Below, piece by piece: positions 46,926-59,562 of a stretch of 64,000 nt of DNA; the first letter of the stretch is position 1, and every line of letters begins with the position of its first letter. The notes under the pieces are model-generated. The model was not told the origin of the DNA. It ran no database searches and worked only from the letters and a program-made list of their open reading frames with translations. This DNA is from Cordilura impudica (lineage: Eukaryota > Arthropoda > Insecta > Diptera > Scathophagidae), in the NCBI GenBank assembly GCA_963682025.1, contig OY821518.1, forward strand, positions 37,470,559 to 37,534,558, in the 5' to 3' direction. The position numbers and the translations under genes are program-made.

Positions 46926-47712
46926 CAAGAAAGAAAATTATAGTCGGTCTAGACCGACTATATAATACCCTATACCATGGCTTAGAGACCCTATCTCTTC
47001 GGTCCAACTAATTGGATATAGAAAATAATTATAAACCAAATTTGAATGGCATTATTATTAATTCTTTTGGCTGCAGATATGAAAAAGTTAATATCGGAAG
47101 CTATACTTATATGGGAACTAGGTCGAAAAATGGATCGATCCTGACCATATTTGGAAGAGTCACTTATATTTTGAAAAACTATGTACAAACCAAAACTTGA
47201 GATAAACTGTGCAATATTTTTGTTTTTTGATAGAATTAAGTGAAAATGGGGAAGCAGCTTAATATGGGGGGCTATGACAAAGAATTAAAATATGGGCTTT
47301 ATTTTTGGATAACTGACAAATGGATGTAAAAAACACACACAAACCCAATTTGACCAAGATCTATATGATAATTTGTATCTTATGGCAATTTAAGTCGGTT
47401 TCATAGGGGTCGTTTGTATGGGGACTAGGTCTGAACATGGACCGAATTTCTTCAATTTCTATAGCGTTCATCCTGATGAAAACTCATATACCAAATTTCG
47501 TTAAAAGATATTCATATTTGCGAACTGTAGTTTGATTACAGATTTACATGGACACACAGACGGACGGACGGACGGACATCGCTAAATCGACTCAGAAAGT
47601 GATTCTGAGTCGATCGGTATAATAAAAGATGGGTCTAGGTCATATATTTTTGGTAGTTACAAACTGCAGCACAAAGTCATTATACCCAAACCACATAGTG
47701 GTGTAGGGTATA
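46926..47712 (-). mobile_element. GTCY repeat, main family, full-length
   Basis: It runs from ACAAGAAAGAAAATTATAGT and the perfect palindrome to the 5' hairpin AACCACATAGTGGTGTAGGGT. The core reads (GGAC)n near 47562-47578 on the plus strand. Confidence 0.9.
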
Positions 47713-49164
47713 AATATTAAGCCCCATATTTTCTACTGTTTAATTTTACGTTTCTTTTTCAATTTAGATGGACAAATTTAGAAATTTATCTCAAATTTGG
47801 CAATTGAAAAATAGAACTTCGTTTTGTAAAATGAGTCAGTAATGGAAATTCCATATATAGAATTATCAAAGTAGTTTCACTTTTCTATTTATAACTCAGG
47901 CATCAGTACCATCTCACAAATGATATAAAGCACAAGATTAAAGGAACCGGATAAAAAAATTTTAAAATGGTGATCTCTCAAAAGCTTATTTAGCGCAATG
48001 ATAACAAGTGACAGTTCCCATATGCTTTGAGTAATACCGTAAAAGGTAGAAAAAGTCAAAGCAGAAGAGTAAAATACATATATAGATCATCTTTAAATAT
48101 ATTAAATTATTTTCTCTTTAAATTCGAAAATCTCTTAACTTATAAGTTACTCTTAAGTAAGAAGTTTAAAGCTTTTATTCTTTATCTAGCTATTACTACT
48201 TAGTATGTATGATTCATCTTTCACAATTTTGTTCCTCATAGATTATGTGTTTCAAATATATTTGAATATTTTAATTTACGGAACAATTTATTAAAAAAAA
48301 AGCTTGGCAGCCAAGCGAATGAGTAGTGTTTGTTGCTCACTTTTACATTAAGTTGGCATTTATGTTTGATGGGCACTTTAGTTACAATTTCAATGAATTC
48401 GCAACAACAGCCCGAGATTTACATCTTATGGAGAATATTTAAATAAAAAAACATTCGTTTTCCAAGCGTAATTGATGCTTATCTATTTAGTGTATAAAAA
48501 TATTAAGATAAACCCAATCGTATCCAAAAATTGCAATAAATTTCGTATCTTACAAAATTGGCTGATCTTCACGACACAAAAAATTGAACCATCGAACACG
48601 ATATATGTACTAATATATATTGTTTCTGTTGTAGTTCTATATAAGTATATGTGATATGTGATGCTAAATGTTACATGTAGTGTGATATAAAATTGTTCTT
48701 AATTAATAAAAATAAGTTCCACCATAATATGAGCATTCTTTTGTAAAAATGACGTATTTCATTAAAAAGAAGAAATTATGTCTTATTATTTGCTTGTGCT
48801 GTTGTTTGTTTATTTACATTTCAACTGAAATGATGAATATTAACGCAGGGATTTCTCAGAATTTTTATTATTAATATCAGTTGCCGATGTGATGTGAGCA
48901 AATATGTTTGTAAATGGATTGATGGATAAATGTATGACTGATATAATAATAACTGAGATTTTTTGCTGTTGATGTAGGTAATTACGAATATGTAAAGAAA
49001 AAAATACATTTCAACGAGTAGAGATAATAGAGATTGACATAACGTTACTTCCTACACTTGAAGAATTTTTTTGAACGCAGTTTATTAATAAATATTATTA
49101 ATTTTTCTGAATTCGTTATATGTTTGCACAAAGTACCAAAAAAAAAATTGAGCTTTCAATAATA
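47713..49164. other. AT-rich stretch, nothing recognised
   Basis: No repeat-family landmarks or supported frames. Confidence 0.4.
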
Positions 49165-49531
49165 CTAGCAGATTCCAGCACTCGAAATTCGAGTGCAATT
49201 TCTAGGCATCTTTATTTTTCAACTTAGCCAATTCACAAACCAACACTTTTATGGTTTATTATTATTGTGAATGAAGATAACAAATTCATTAACAAACACA
49301 TTAACAAATTTAATAAAACACACATAGCATATGTAAAATTTTATGTATATTTTAGTAGCATCTTCGAGTGCAATTTACTCAAAATAAAGGAAAAAATTTA
49401 AAAATCTGTAAATCTGCAAAACGGCTAAAAAGAAATACCTTTCAAATAATACATGTTTGGTCAAAATCGGGATAAAACGGTAGAACAAAACATCGGTCAC
49501 AAGAAATCGCCTAGCCTATTAATATTATAAA
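49165..49531 (-). mobile_element. non-autonomous Helitron, copy 4
   Basis: The 3' end is perfect (GCACTCGAATTTCGAGTGC hairpin, then CTAG before T). The 5' TC has mutated to TT. The length is 367 bp. Confidence 0.88.
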
Positions 49532-49595
49532 TAAACAAGAAATGAATTAATAACTTGCTTATAAATAGTGTCCCAAAATTAATTCAGTATTTGAA

Positions 49596-49960
49596 TTGAT
49601 CGCCATTTGTGCAGTGAAGTATTGCCAATCAAAACGAAAAGACCGTTTGACAGCTGACAGGTCAGGGTTAATAAACATGGAACATTACTCTATAGAACAA
49701 GATTTTATTGTTTAAAAAATGTTTCAAAAATAATGAAAGTTTGGAGGCTACAGTTCGAACTAATTCAAAAATGCTTGCAGACTGGATCAATTGGTGATGC
49801 TATATATAATGGCCATCCAAAAACAGGCCGTTCAAATGCCGATATCAAAGCGATGCTTAAGAAAGTTGGTGAAAGTCCAGGAACGACAATTCAGCGCCAT
49901 GGACAAGAAATTCAAATTTCAAGAAGCTCTCTACAGTAATTGACATAAGCGAAGAAATGA
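49596..49960 (+). pseudogene. mariner-family N-terminal relict
   Basis: Scattered frames keep the helix-turn-helix half of a mariner transposase: MEHYSIEQ near 49677, then IQKCLQTGSIGDAIYNGHPK and GESPGTTIQRHGQEIQISRS. These parallel the blocks of the element at 33542-34739. The catalytic half is missing and no clear ends were found. Confidence 0.65.
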
Positions 49961-50283
49961 CCATACATAAAGAAGGGAGTGCGTTCCAAATTTCTACGAT
50001 TTATAATATATTTTATGGTGATTCTAACAAAATACTTTTTCGCCGAGGGCCATATTTTTCAAGATGTGGATCGGCAAAATGTTGATTTTTGATTTTTATA
50101 TAACTTCATTATTCTTTATCTGAAAGCCTACTTGAGTCCCTTTCATGTGATATTTCGTACTTCGAAATCCATTAACCAATTCTGAACCTGTTTAAGATCC
50201 AGCATTTTTGTTGTAATGTTTTTGAAACATGGCAGTATCTCATAATATGATTTATAAAAGCTAGGTCCACAACCTTTATTGAT

Positions 50284-50590
50284 GTGTAAACATCTATGCG
50301 CTTAGGGTGTAGAAATATATTTCATAATACAATCACAAAAACAGCGTAAGGGAAAATCGTTGTGAGGTATATGTAAGTGTATTGGTGCAAAGATTATGAT
50401 TCAAATTTATTTAGCTGATTCAACAATCAACAGAAAGCGCCATGAATGTATAGCAAGCAACTGCAACCATCAAGTATAACAACCACAGCAGTTGCTTGCT
50501 ATACGTACATAGATGGCGCTTACTGTTTAATTTTAATTTATGTGTAAATAGATGTTTACACAGCTTCCCTGTGATCGGACTCACATAGTT
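50284..50590 (+). mobile_element. family H element, copy 2
   Basis: It starts GATGTGTAAACATCTATGCGC and ends TAGATGTTTACACAGC, followed by CCCTGTGATCGGACTCACAT, which is shared with the flank of copy 1. Near 50450-50515 it holds an internal inverted repeat around TAGCAAGCAACTGC/GCAGTTGCTTGCTA. Confidence 0.7.
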
Positions 50591-50614
50591 TTTTTTATGT
50601 TTACTCTGACCTCG

Positions 50615-50983
50615 TATAAAACATACACAAACGCAATTTAACCGAGATCTCTATAACAATTTGGATATTATGGCAATTTAATTTTGATTTCATAGGAGTC
50701 ATTTGTATAGGGGCTAGGTCTGAATATGAACCGATTGTCACCAATTTCAATAGGGTTCATCCGATGGAAGCTTATATACTAAATTTCATCAAATATATTC
50801 GTACTGTAGTTTGATTTCAAGGTTTACGTGGACACAAAGACCGACGGACGGATAGACGGACATCGCAAAATTGACTCAGAAAGTGATTCTGAGTCGATCG
50901 GTTTTAGGACAAATATTTTTGGTAGTTACAAACGTGACCTCAAAGTGATTATACCCGTACCATATGGTGGTGTAGGGTATAAA
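50615..50983 (-). mobile_element. GTCY repeat, 5' half only
   Basis: It keeps the core (GACGGACGGATAGACGGACA near 50841) and the 5' hairpin at 50955-50983, but lacks the 3' palindrome half. Confidence 0.85.
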
Positions 50984-51843
50984 ACTAAAAAAAAATTGAT
51001 TTGTGATTTAGTTAGAAAAAAAATCAGGATCAAGATCAAATGGTTACTGATGAGGGTTGGTGGCTTTTCCCAAAACAGCTGTATAACCTGGCATGCAGAA
51101 TATATGTCAATGTGAATGGTTTTTGCTTTGTTTATAGTAAAAACATTTGATCTGGAGCCTGATTTATTACTAATTCAATCATTAAAATGATATAGATTGA
51201 AAATAAGAATTAAAAAAAAAACTGATTTCCGTTTGTTGATAAAATAGTGTGCTGTCATCCACTTTACGTGAATATTAAAAGTTTCAGAATTCTAGCTAGT
51301 CGTGAAGTTGGCGAAAAACCTATTAAAAAAAACCAAACAAACAGACAAGGAAATTTAAATAAAAGCATGCCATATTACCAAAACAAACCGAGAACAGTTT
51401 CGTTGTAGCAACCGAATTTATTGCCAACTTCGGTTGGTAATTTCGAATTACGCTTAAATATATTGTTGTCTTAACAGTAAATATTTTATCATATATTTTG
51501 ATATAACTGTACATATATTCGCACAATTGTTCAATTTTAGAACAATTCGGTTGGCGATAAGAAAAATTTTTTAGAAGCTCGTGATCGGCATATAACGACA
51601 TTTGGTAATCAATAAAAAAGTTTTTCGTTTACAATAACTTCTTTTAATTTTAGCTGGCTTTTGTTTGGTTCCTTTGGAAGAAATGTATAAAATCTTTAGA
51701 AAAAAAATAAGGTGTTTTTTCGAAAACATCAAGCTTAGTAGTGATTTAGGCAAGAACCTAGTTTTTTTGGGAAAAACCAGAAAAATTTCAAGGTTTGTTT
51801 TTATAATAACTGATAACCGATACTCAGTCAGGATTTCATTCAA
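50984..51843. other. unassigned stretch
   Basis: No element ends or coding signal that I can support. Confidence 0.35.
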
Positions 51844-52560
51844 ATCATAGTTATGTATCTGCCTTGCTGGATGTCTCCGAAAACATACGCAGTGAACTAG
51901 ATAATGGTAATTTTTTAATGCTCCTTGACCATTCGAAGGCACACTTTCCATGACACTTATTCACTTTTTTAAATTGTCTGATGCCTCAATAAAACTTCTT
52001 TCTTCTTCTTTCCTAACAAATCGTTGGCAATCCGTTAGTATGAATAATACGTGGTCTAATCCTTTAAGACTTAGCAGAGGATTGCATCAAGGGTTCATAC
52101 TTGGACCATTACTTTTTTCAATTTCTTCAAATGATCTATCAAAGCAGCTTTCATTATATCTAAGTAGTCCAATGCAATCCGTTGCCGAAAATATAGCTAG
52201 GCGAAAGGATGGTTTACTAAAGATTTTTCTCTAGGCAGCAGCAAATTGACTTTGTCTTAATCCAAATAAGTCAAAGTGCATGAAAATTCATAACAGAACA
52301 ATATATCCTGCCATAAGTGATGATTTTTTAATAAATGGGGAAAAAATTGCAATAGTAAATTCTGCCAAGAACCTTGGGTTGATTTTTAACAGCAATTTAA
52401 CATGGGCAAATCATGTAAACCACGCAATAACCACCCCTTTATGAATAAGAATTCTACTCGCTAAGACATATCTAATTCCAAGTCCAGTTTATGGATGTTA
52501 GTTGTTTGCAAGTTGCGATTCTACTACCAAAATAAAAATTAACGTTATATTAGATACATA
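51844..52560 (+). pseudogene. jockey-like LINE reverse-transcriptase relict
   Basis: Plus-strand blocks are HSYVSALLDVSENIRSELD, FLMLLDHSKA (a first catalytic region), DASIKLLSSSFLTNRW, GLHQGFILGPLLFSI, LYLSSPMQSVAENIAR, NPNKSKCMKIH and NSAKNLGLIFNSNLTW, ending near YLIPSPVYGC. The segment that should carry the YADD active site, between NDLSKQL and LYLSSP, is deleted. Stops and frameshifts are frequent. It is inactive. The clade is close to jockey/R1 by motif spelling only. Confidence 0.75.
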
Positions 52561-53470
52561 AGTGATTCTTAATAGTGTGTTTACTTCTAAGGAAAATCTA
52601 GTAGGTTTCAATTGAAATCTATTTCAAAATCTAAACCGTTTACATCTAACTTTTTTGACATTTTGTGAAATTTATTTTCTACAACAATAAACAGCTGATT
52701 AAAATAAATCATATGAACTAGAAATACCAAAAATATTCAAAACAATAGGAAAATGGAAATATGGATTTTATTATTACTAGGAGATTGCAGCGCTCGAAAT
52801 TCGAGGGCAATTTCTGGGCAACTTTATTTTTCAACTTAGCAAATTCACAAACCAACACTTTTTTTGGTTTATTATTATTGTGAATGAAGATAACAAACTC
52901 ATTAACAAACACATTAACAAATTTAATAAAACACACATAGCATATCGTCACCTAAAATGCAAAAGGCCGTAACTAAAATTTTTAGTATTTTACAGGAGAA
53001 GCAAAAAACGTTATAAATTAAAGACTACTTAAAGCTAAATATCCAAATTGTAGATTGAAGCTTAGAAAACAAAGACGGATTTGTTTATGAAAACCAAATT
53101 AATGGGAACAAATTAGTTTTTAAGAAATGTTAGTTGCGGCCTTTTGCACTCTATTTTTCTGAAACCAAAAAGCCGTAACTACAAGAAAAAAATTATGCAT
53201 AAAACAAAACAAATGGTTAAAATAACAAAATGTGCTTTTAGCTAACTAAAAAAGTTTTTAACAAGTTATGTCTTTTTGTATCTATTTATTGTAAGTATTT
53301 TAACACAAAATACAAAATTGCTTATAACTTTTAAAAAAATTCGGGAAGAAATTATTTAGTTAATAAATTTAATTTGAGAAAATAAAATAAAATTAAACTG
53401 GTACAGAAAAACAAAATAATTCATTTGAAAACAACAAAACCTGCATCACAAATAGCAAATTAGAATAGGT

Positions 53471-55255
53471 TTAAGATGTAAAGGGTATATTATCACAAAA
53501 GCTGTGGCAGTCAGCCGGAAGTAAAAATTTAAGTTCCTGAAGGTGTTCCCATTTCTTTTTGGAATTTGGTATTCTTTCGATATGTAACTGTGAAGGTTCG
53601 ATGTCCTTAAATTTTTGTTGCGTACGTTGTGGCAAAACGTTATAATCGTCGTTGATATTTGTTTTATAATAAATTATTCCAGATGGATCATATCCCAAGG
53701 CACGGATCATATTAACAGTTGGCTCTCCGGATTTTTTGCCTGTAATGAAGATACTGAGTTTTTTATTCATAATTTATACATGTGTGTTAAATTTTACTTG
53801 GTCGAATAGATACGTAGCGCTTAGGAATATTTTCATAGTCAAGAAAATACTTGTAATCAACATGATGCACTTTTAGAGGAAAGGGGTTCTTTCGAGACTC
53901 TCTAATCAAGCCAGACAACTCAGATGGTAAATTTATTTGTCTCTTGTTGATTTTTCTTTGAATGAGGGAGTGGGTCGAATCACACTCCATTTGTGTATGT
54001 CCCACTATTAAATATTTATGTTCTACCGTTATGTTTTCTTGAACACATAAAGATAATATTGCGTTAGAGAGAATTACAATTCGTTTCTGGTAGGAACAAC
54101 CATCGGAATATATAGTTATGTGATGAATATTTGGTGACTTTTTAATGGTATTTTTTATGTATTTTATTATACATGTAGCAAAGGTAGAAGCAACAAGGGT
54201 ACCATCTGTTTCGTCCCAGACAAAATTGTCAGATTCATGTGAAATGACGTTATAAATTGTGAAATTGTGCACTTGCAATTTCATTTTATAGTAAGTGGCA
54301 TTTGCATTTGTCTGTGGAATCAATTTCACTGCCTGCATGTCAATGCATAACAACAAGTTTAATCCTGAATTGGCGTTTTTCATGTCATTTAACTTTTCAT
54401 TTCTCATGTCTTGTATATCCATTCTATGAATGTCGTACTGATCTTGGGTTAAGTTCTTCGATTCGTATGATGTGCAGGTGTCGCACATATCATTTTTTGG
54501 CTTAAATATACAACAGTTTTGTTTTTTTAATACTGCCATAAATGTTGGAAAAGATACATGAACTACTTCATTAGTCTCGCAGTCTTTAGAATAAACTTCA
54601 TAGACATGTTTGTAGCTTTTAAAATCGGACTGAAAGTACAGTTTCTTCGTATATTGTCTTCGGTTGTGTGATTCAAGCTTAGGAATGTCATGCAACCTTT
54701 TTTCGAGAAAATTTAAACGTTTTTGAAATAAGACTCCTTCATTAGTAAATGCTTTACGCTTTGATGTTATTTTGTTTTGTTCTTCTGGCGAAATATTGGT
54801 GTCATTGAAATTTACCCAATTCCTCACCATTTTCTAATTTATTCCAAGCGTAGATAAAAACATAGGAAAACACACATGAACACGTTTAGAATGATGTTTT
54901 AAATAGTAACGTTTCGTAATTGATCTTCTAGAGTTTTCAACACCAATTCGCTTTATGTTTGCGCGTTCAACAAGAATAACGACATAAATTTTTTTTTGAT
55001 CCCATGACATTTTCCAGAACCTATTAAATATTTCCTTACGAATTTCTTCGGAAAATGTAGAACAATTCCGTACAGCACTTTTCTCACAGAATTTTGAAGT
55101 ACATCCAGCTTTAAGTTCTCTTGGAGCTTTTTCACTAATAATGACTTTCGTTAGTCCCATTTTTTTTTTCCTTTCAATCGGTTTATTATATTTCCAGATC
55201 TTTTATTACTGTTTTTAAGTTTTTCATTACAATAATTTTTACTATTAGTACTCAT
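53471..55255 (-). pseudogene. transposase of the 2.66-kb element, intron-bearing, one nonsense codon
   Basis: The protein would mobilise the element. A plausible start is ATG 55255 (MSTNSKNYC). A 10-base A run near 55160 puts it one base out of frame with the body, which otherwise starts at ATG 55160. Domains in order: a Cys block (AGCTSKFCEKSAVRNC), IFNRFWKMSWDQKKIYV, then an in-frame TAG (54834-54836) two codons before MVRNWVNF. Next come KPKNDMCDTCTSYE, LLCIDMQAVKL, FVWDETDGT, TIYSDGCSYQKR and VGHTQMECDSTHSLIQRK. The exon ends at CCAA|GTAAAA. A 58-bp intron (53740-53797, acceptor TTCATTACAG) restores the frame to a C-terminal piece with IRALGYDPSGIIYYK and VLPQR, ending at a stop codon at 53471. 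The likely acidic residues are in CIDMQ, WDETDG, YSDGC and MECDS. The lesions are few, so decay is recent. Confidence 0.82.
53740..53797 (-). other. 58-bp intron in the transposase gene
   Basis: Donor A|GTAAAATT and acceptor TTCATTACAG|G keep the frame across the junction (RPS then KKSGEP). The length is typical of short insect introns. Confidence 0.8.
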
Positions 55256-55806
55256 TTTATTTATTTTGTTTTATTCCGGGAATAACGGCAGAAACACAAT
55301 AACACAATTTGAAAAAGAATGAAAGATAATGAAAAAAATTTAATTACGGATAACACAATGTGTCACATTGAAAAAGAATCTAAGAGAATGAAAAAAAGTG
55401 TAGTTACGGCTTTTTGGTTTATGAAATTGTTGAAGTTGCAGTTACGGCCTTTTGATTTTCGCCCATAAAGTCGTTATTTTTGGACGTATGCATGTAAAAT
55501 TTACTGTGTACATGTGTTTCGATTAAGTACATACGTCAAAATCAATCAAAAAGTCAATTTTGATTTTTTTGTTAGTTACGGCCTTTTGCATTTTAGGTGA
55601 CGATATGTATAATTTTATGTATGTGTTAGTAGCAACTTTGAATGCAATTTACTCAAAATAAAGAAAAAAAAATTTAAAATCTGTAAATCTTCAAAACGGC
55701 TAAAAAGAAATACGTTTCAAACAATATACGTTTGGTCAAAATAGGGATAAAACGGTAGAACAAAACATCGGTCACAAGAAATCGCCTAGCCTATTAATAT
55801 TATAGA

Positions 55807-56214
55807 TACTATGCATCAAGAATGAAAAAAGCACAAGCTGAAATAGAAACTTTGCGAAAAAAAAACATCAGCATTTGCAAAATGTATTGTTTGAACAAAA
55901 AAAAACAAATGCATTTTACACAACTTTTATATAGCAGATGGGAATGGGCATATACGAGTATATATAATTATACCTTTTCAATTACTAAATATTTTTATAA
56001 TAGACTCGTCATATTTAATAATAATTAATATATTATTTCTTTTTCATTCAACTTGTTTGCTTTTGTTTTTGTTTTTAAATATCTATTATTCTGTCACTGC
56101 GTTGTAATTTTCTACTACAATATTAAAAAAAAAAACATAGTAGTATCATTTGATAGTGCCCAAGTGTGACAAGATTTTGTGAGATTTTGCTAAAATCTAG
56201 TAACGAGCTTGATT
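55807..56214. other. AT-rich stretch, nothing recognised
   Basis: No supported features. Confidence 0.35.
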
Positions 56215-56756
56215 TTATTGTTATGTATTGTTGATCTGTATTGGAATAATTAGTCATTTATTGTTCAGTTTAAGATCATGTATATATTTTTCTAATGAAA
56301 GAAAGATAATAATTTTTGTAATATAAGAGAAATATTAGAAAAAAATTGAAGACAGCGCTAGATGGAGTAGCTACTTTCGAACAAAGCGACTTGTTCATCG
56401 TCAGCATCCTTCTGCCTATTACTTCAACTCATGCTTAATCAACTATTTAACTCAACATTTGAAAGAAAAGAACATAAGAAATGTTTTTCTTTTTATATAC
56501 GAGAGTTTGTATGAACAAGCTGAGCTTTTTCCAATTTTTAGCTTTCTCTACATTAACATAGCCAGATCAATTACAAGTCTTGTAATGTGAACAGCTCTTT
56601 GTTTTTGCCATTGTCCTCTAGATGGAACTGTAATGGCATGTGAAATCTTAACAGATTACACAAATGCATTGTACCTCATGTGTTGTATGTTATTGTTATG
56701 TATTGTTGATCTGTATTGGAATAATTAGTTATTTATTGTTCGGTTTGAGATCATTT
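56215..56756. repeat. pair of ~65-bp direct repeats 475 bp apart
   Basis: ATTGTTATGTATTGTTGATC followed by TGTATTGGAATAATTAGT and TTATTGTTC...GATCAT occurs at about 56217-56279 and 56692-56754. A related AGATTTTGCT motif lies outside each copy in opposite orientation. It could be the remains of a small LTR-type or duplicated element. No coding sequence lies between. Confidence 0.7.
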
Positions 56757-57159
56757 TGTTTTGTATGGGAAACCTAAAAAATGAGCTAGATTTTGCTCGA
56801 AATCTCGTGTATACTACATTGTGATTAGATGTAAATGCACTATAAGTCTCTCACATTTCTACAAATCTTTATGGCGTCTTCTTCGCTAGCCTTGTTAAGA
56901 TCCGTGTACTCCTTTTGATGCACAAAATTTCTATACACAAACCCCACTATACCTTTTCGAAAAAAATCGCTTTGTCAGATTGCAAAGAGGAATAAACATT
57001 ATTATTCCATTACACCGTTGCCTTGCAGTTTTATTTGTATGTTCCACATCTTTGGAATATTCTGCTACATATCCAACAACTTAATAGCAACGCAAATAGT
57101 TTTAAGCAGTTTTTATTTAAATTTTTGGAACCCTAAATGTAATAATTGTTCTCCTATAT
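56757..57159. other. unassigned stretch
   Basis: Nothing recognised. Confidence 0.35.
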
Positions 57160-57541
57160 ATATCGCACCTTCAATACAAAACTGTCACAACTCAAAATTT
57201 TCAAATTTTCAGGAGAGGCAAAAAACTGTTTATTTAAAAATGATTATATTATTTAAAAAAATGTAGTTTCATTATGAAAAATGTCCATTTTGAGGAAAGT
57301 TTTGCTATACTTTTTTTTAATTTATATTGTATTTGTGGAAATAAAATAGAATTTTGAGTTATGACTCTCTGACTGAAATTTTTTAATTTCACTAGTGATA
57401 ATATCTCAAGTTGTGCCCAGATATAACAGCATTTTTCCTGTTAAAGAAGATAGTTATGAGAAATAAACTTTTGCAGTAGATAGAAATGTGTACTTTTGAA
57501 AATTTTGAGTTTTGACTCTTTTGTATTTAAGGTGCGATATG
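57160..57541. mobile_element. ~380-bp MITE with ~45-bp imperfect TIRs
   Basis: TATCGCACCTTCAATACAAA...CAACTCAAAATTTTC at the left is matched in inverse by GAAAATTTTGAGTTTTGACT...TTTAAGGTGCGATA at the right. Flanks are TA-rich (TATATA/TATGT), so a TA target is possible but unclear. Confidence 0.7.
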
Positions 57542-58499
57542 TTTGCCTATATGTAATTTTTGGATATTGCACTCCTGTACTTTAAATATAAGATTAAACC
57601 TTGTTGTACAGGAAATGGAAATAATAAATAACACAAACTTCTGGTGGTAGAATAAAACATTTTTCATACCAAAAGTAAAATATAGAAAATAAAATATATA
57701 CAAAGAAACACAGTTGCTAATTTTTTTTTTTTAGTTTTTTTGAATATATTACATTTTTTAATTGAATATGTTAATATTTGCATATTTATTACATATTAAC
57801 AATAAAAAATTATTTATTAACAACTAAACTAAAATGGCGTGTACATTAAAATTACATTTTATACCAACCCCGTTTCATTATTCATTTGCATTTCATGTAC
57901 TTATATATGTATGTATGTCCTTTGAATTTTAATTAATTCAAATGGTTTTTTAATTTATTAATAAATAATAATAAGTATGTATAGTATTTTGTTATATTTC
58001 TGCTTGATTTGATAGGTCAATAATTTAATTATATATTCGAATATACTACACCCTCATTAATATAATATAAGTTTGTCATTTAGTTTCTATCACATCGGTG
58101 GTCACAATACGTTTATAGACAAAAAAAAATGGGCTTTATAAAGAAATATATGCACTAAAATTATAAAAATTTTTATATGTTAATTTTATTAATTTTTTTT
58201 TTATTTTTTTTTCAATCGCTCTTTTTTCCTCATACCATTTTCCATATGTTTTTAATACATTCAGCTATTTTCCTTTCCACTTAAATTTTTACCTTAAAAG
58301 GTGATTTAAATCAAAATAACTTGGTTATAAATTCGCTAGTATGGACTCAATGCAAATTTGTTTTTCTAGAAGCACTTAGGCATGGACAGTGTATTCTAAC
58401 ACATACACACAGTAATCAGCACTAAGCAATAGAAAATACACGAATAATTTTTTGTCTTTTTTTTTGTTTTTTCTTGCTCATAACAAAGAGCAAAGTGGA
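57542..58499. other. AT-rich stretch, nothing recognised
   Basis: Long A/T runs and no supported features. Confidence 0.4.
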
Positions 58500-58756
58500 G
58501 TTGTGTAGTTCAGGAACGAACTAGTTCAATTAATTGATTACTGAACGATGTGAACTAGTTCGTACTGTTTCACTCTTTTTGTTCTTTCGGTCTTTTTGTT
58601 GATATTGTCATATCGTTCTTTTTTTATTTAATAAGTCAAATTTTTATTTCATTTTGTATTAATTTTTTATGTTTGCCTTTATTTCCTTTTTAGTTAATTT
58701 GTATTAATATGAAAAATATAACGTATTTTTGTATATGAATCTATGTATATTAGAAT

Positions 58757-59504
58757 CAGAGTTCAGAAAAAAACACACACTGAATAAAAAACTCGTACAT
58801 ATATATAAACAAACATAACTTAGACCAACACACACATATTTTTATTTTCATATCAATTATGTTTGTTTTTAAATTTTCTTCGGTGCCCAACACAACCATG
58901 ACTGTGTTCGTTTTAATATTTCGTTATTTAGACGAACATTTTTGTATCACGTACTTTTTGTTTCAATCACACATAAAGCACACATTTTTGAGTGTTGCTT
59001 TATTTGAAGTTCATGTTCTGGTACGTGTACTGAAAAAAAAAACAAAACATGTACAATAAACAGGTTCGAGTTCAGTTATATTTTAAGTCGTGTTGTGGCT
59101 CGTGTAGTAAGAAAAAACAGAACATGTACAATAAACAGGTTCGAGTTCAGTTATATTTTAAGTCGTGTTCAAAATATAACTGAACTCGAACCTGTTTAAG
59201 TCGTGTTTAAAATATAACTGTTTATTTTACATGTTCTGTTTTTTTTTTCAGTACACGTACCAGAACATGAACTTCAAATAAAGCAACACTCAAAAATGTG
59301 TGCTTTATGTGTGATTGAAACAAAAAGTACGTGATACAAAAATGTTCGTGTAAATAACGAAATATTAAAACGAACACAGTCATGGTTGTGTTGGGCACCG
59401 TAGAAAATTTAGAAACGCACATAATTGATGTGAAAATAAAGATATGTGTTGGCTGCTTTTGAACAGAACATTGTGTGTTTCATGTGTGTATTTTCTGAAC
59501 CTTG
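58757..59504. mobile_element. hAT-type foldback element, copy 2
   Basis: The 8-bp target duplication ATTAGAAT (58749-58756 and 59505-59512) and ends CAGAGTTCAGAAAA and CAAGGTTCAGAAAA match copy 1 at 19437-20292. Arms of about 290 bp are inverted around a centre that itself holds two direct copies of ACAATAAACAGGTTCGAGTT and their inverse. Confidence 0.88.
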
Positions 59505-59562
59505 ATTAGAATATGTATATGTATATTGGAATATTTGGTTAATATGGACCCCATTTTAGAAT

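Larger units (their letters stand above)
52946..55602 (-). mobile_element. full-length DNA transposon, 31-bp perfect TIRs, 4-bp TSD
   Basis: Both ends read CGTCACCTAAAATGCAAAAG inward, and the match is perfect for 31 bp. The target duplication is ATAT (52942-52945 and 55603-55606). Inside each end, extra copies of the (A)GCCGTAACT motif occur (about 53169 on the left; 55399, 55438 and 55573 on the right), as expected of transposase-binding sites. One minus-strand gene fills the centre. A 4-bp TSD and a D-rich YSDGC domain would fit the Sola superfamily, but I hold that only tentatively. Confidence 0.93.
52777..55806 (-). mobile_element. non-autonomous Helitron, copy 5, containing a complete DNA transposon
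   Basis: Start A|TCTATAATATTAATAGGCTA (minus, at 55806) and end CTCCTAG before T at 52777 are kept. Helitron sequence stops at 52945 and resumes at 55603, with ATAT on both sides of the inserted element. Confidence 0.9.

Noticed and set aside
51571..51951. 126-residue minus-strand frame
   Set aside because: It overlaps, antisense, the start of the jockey-like relict and unassigned AT-rich DNA, with no motif of its own.
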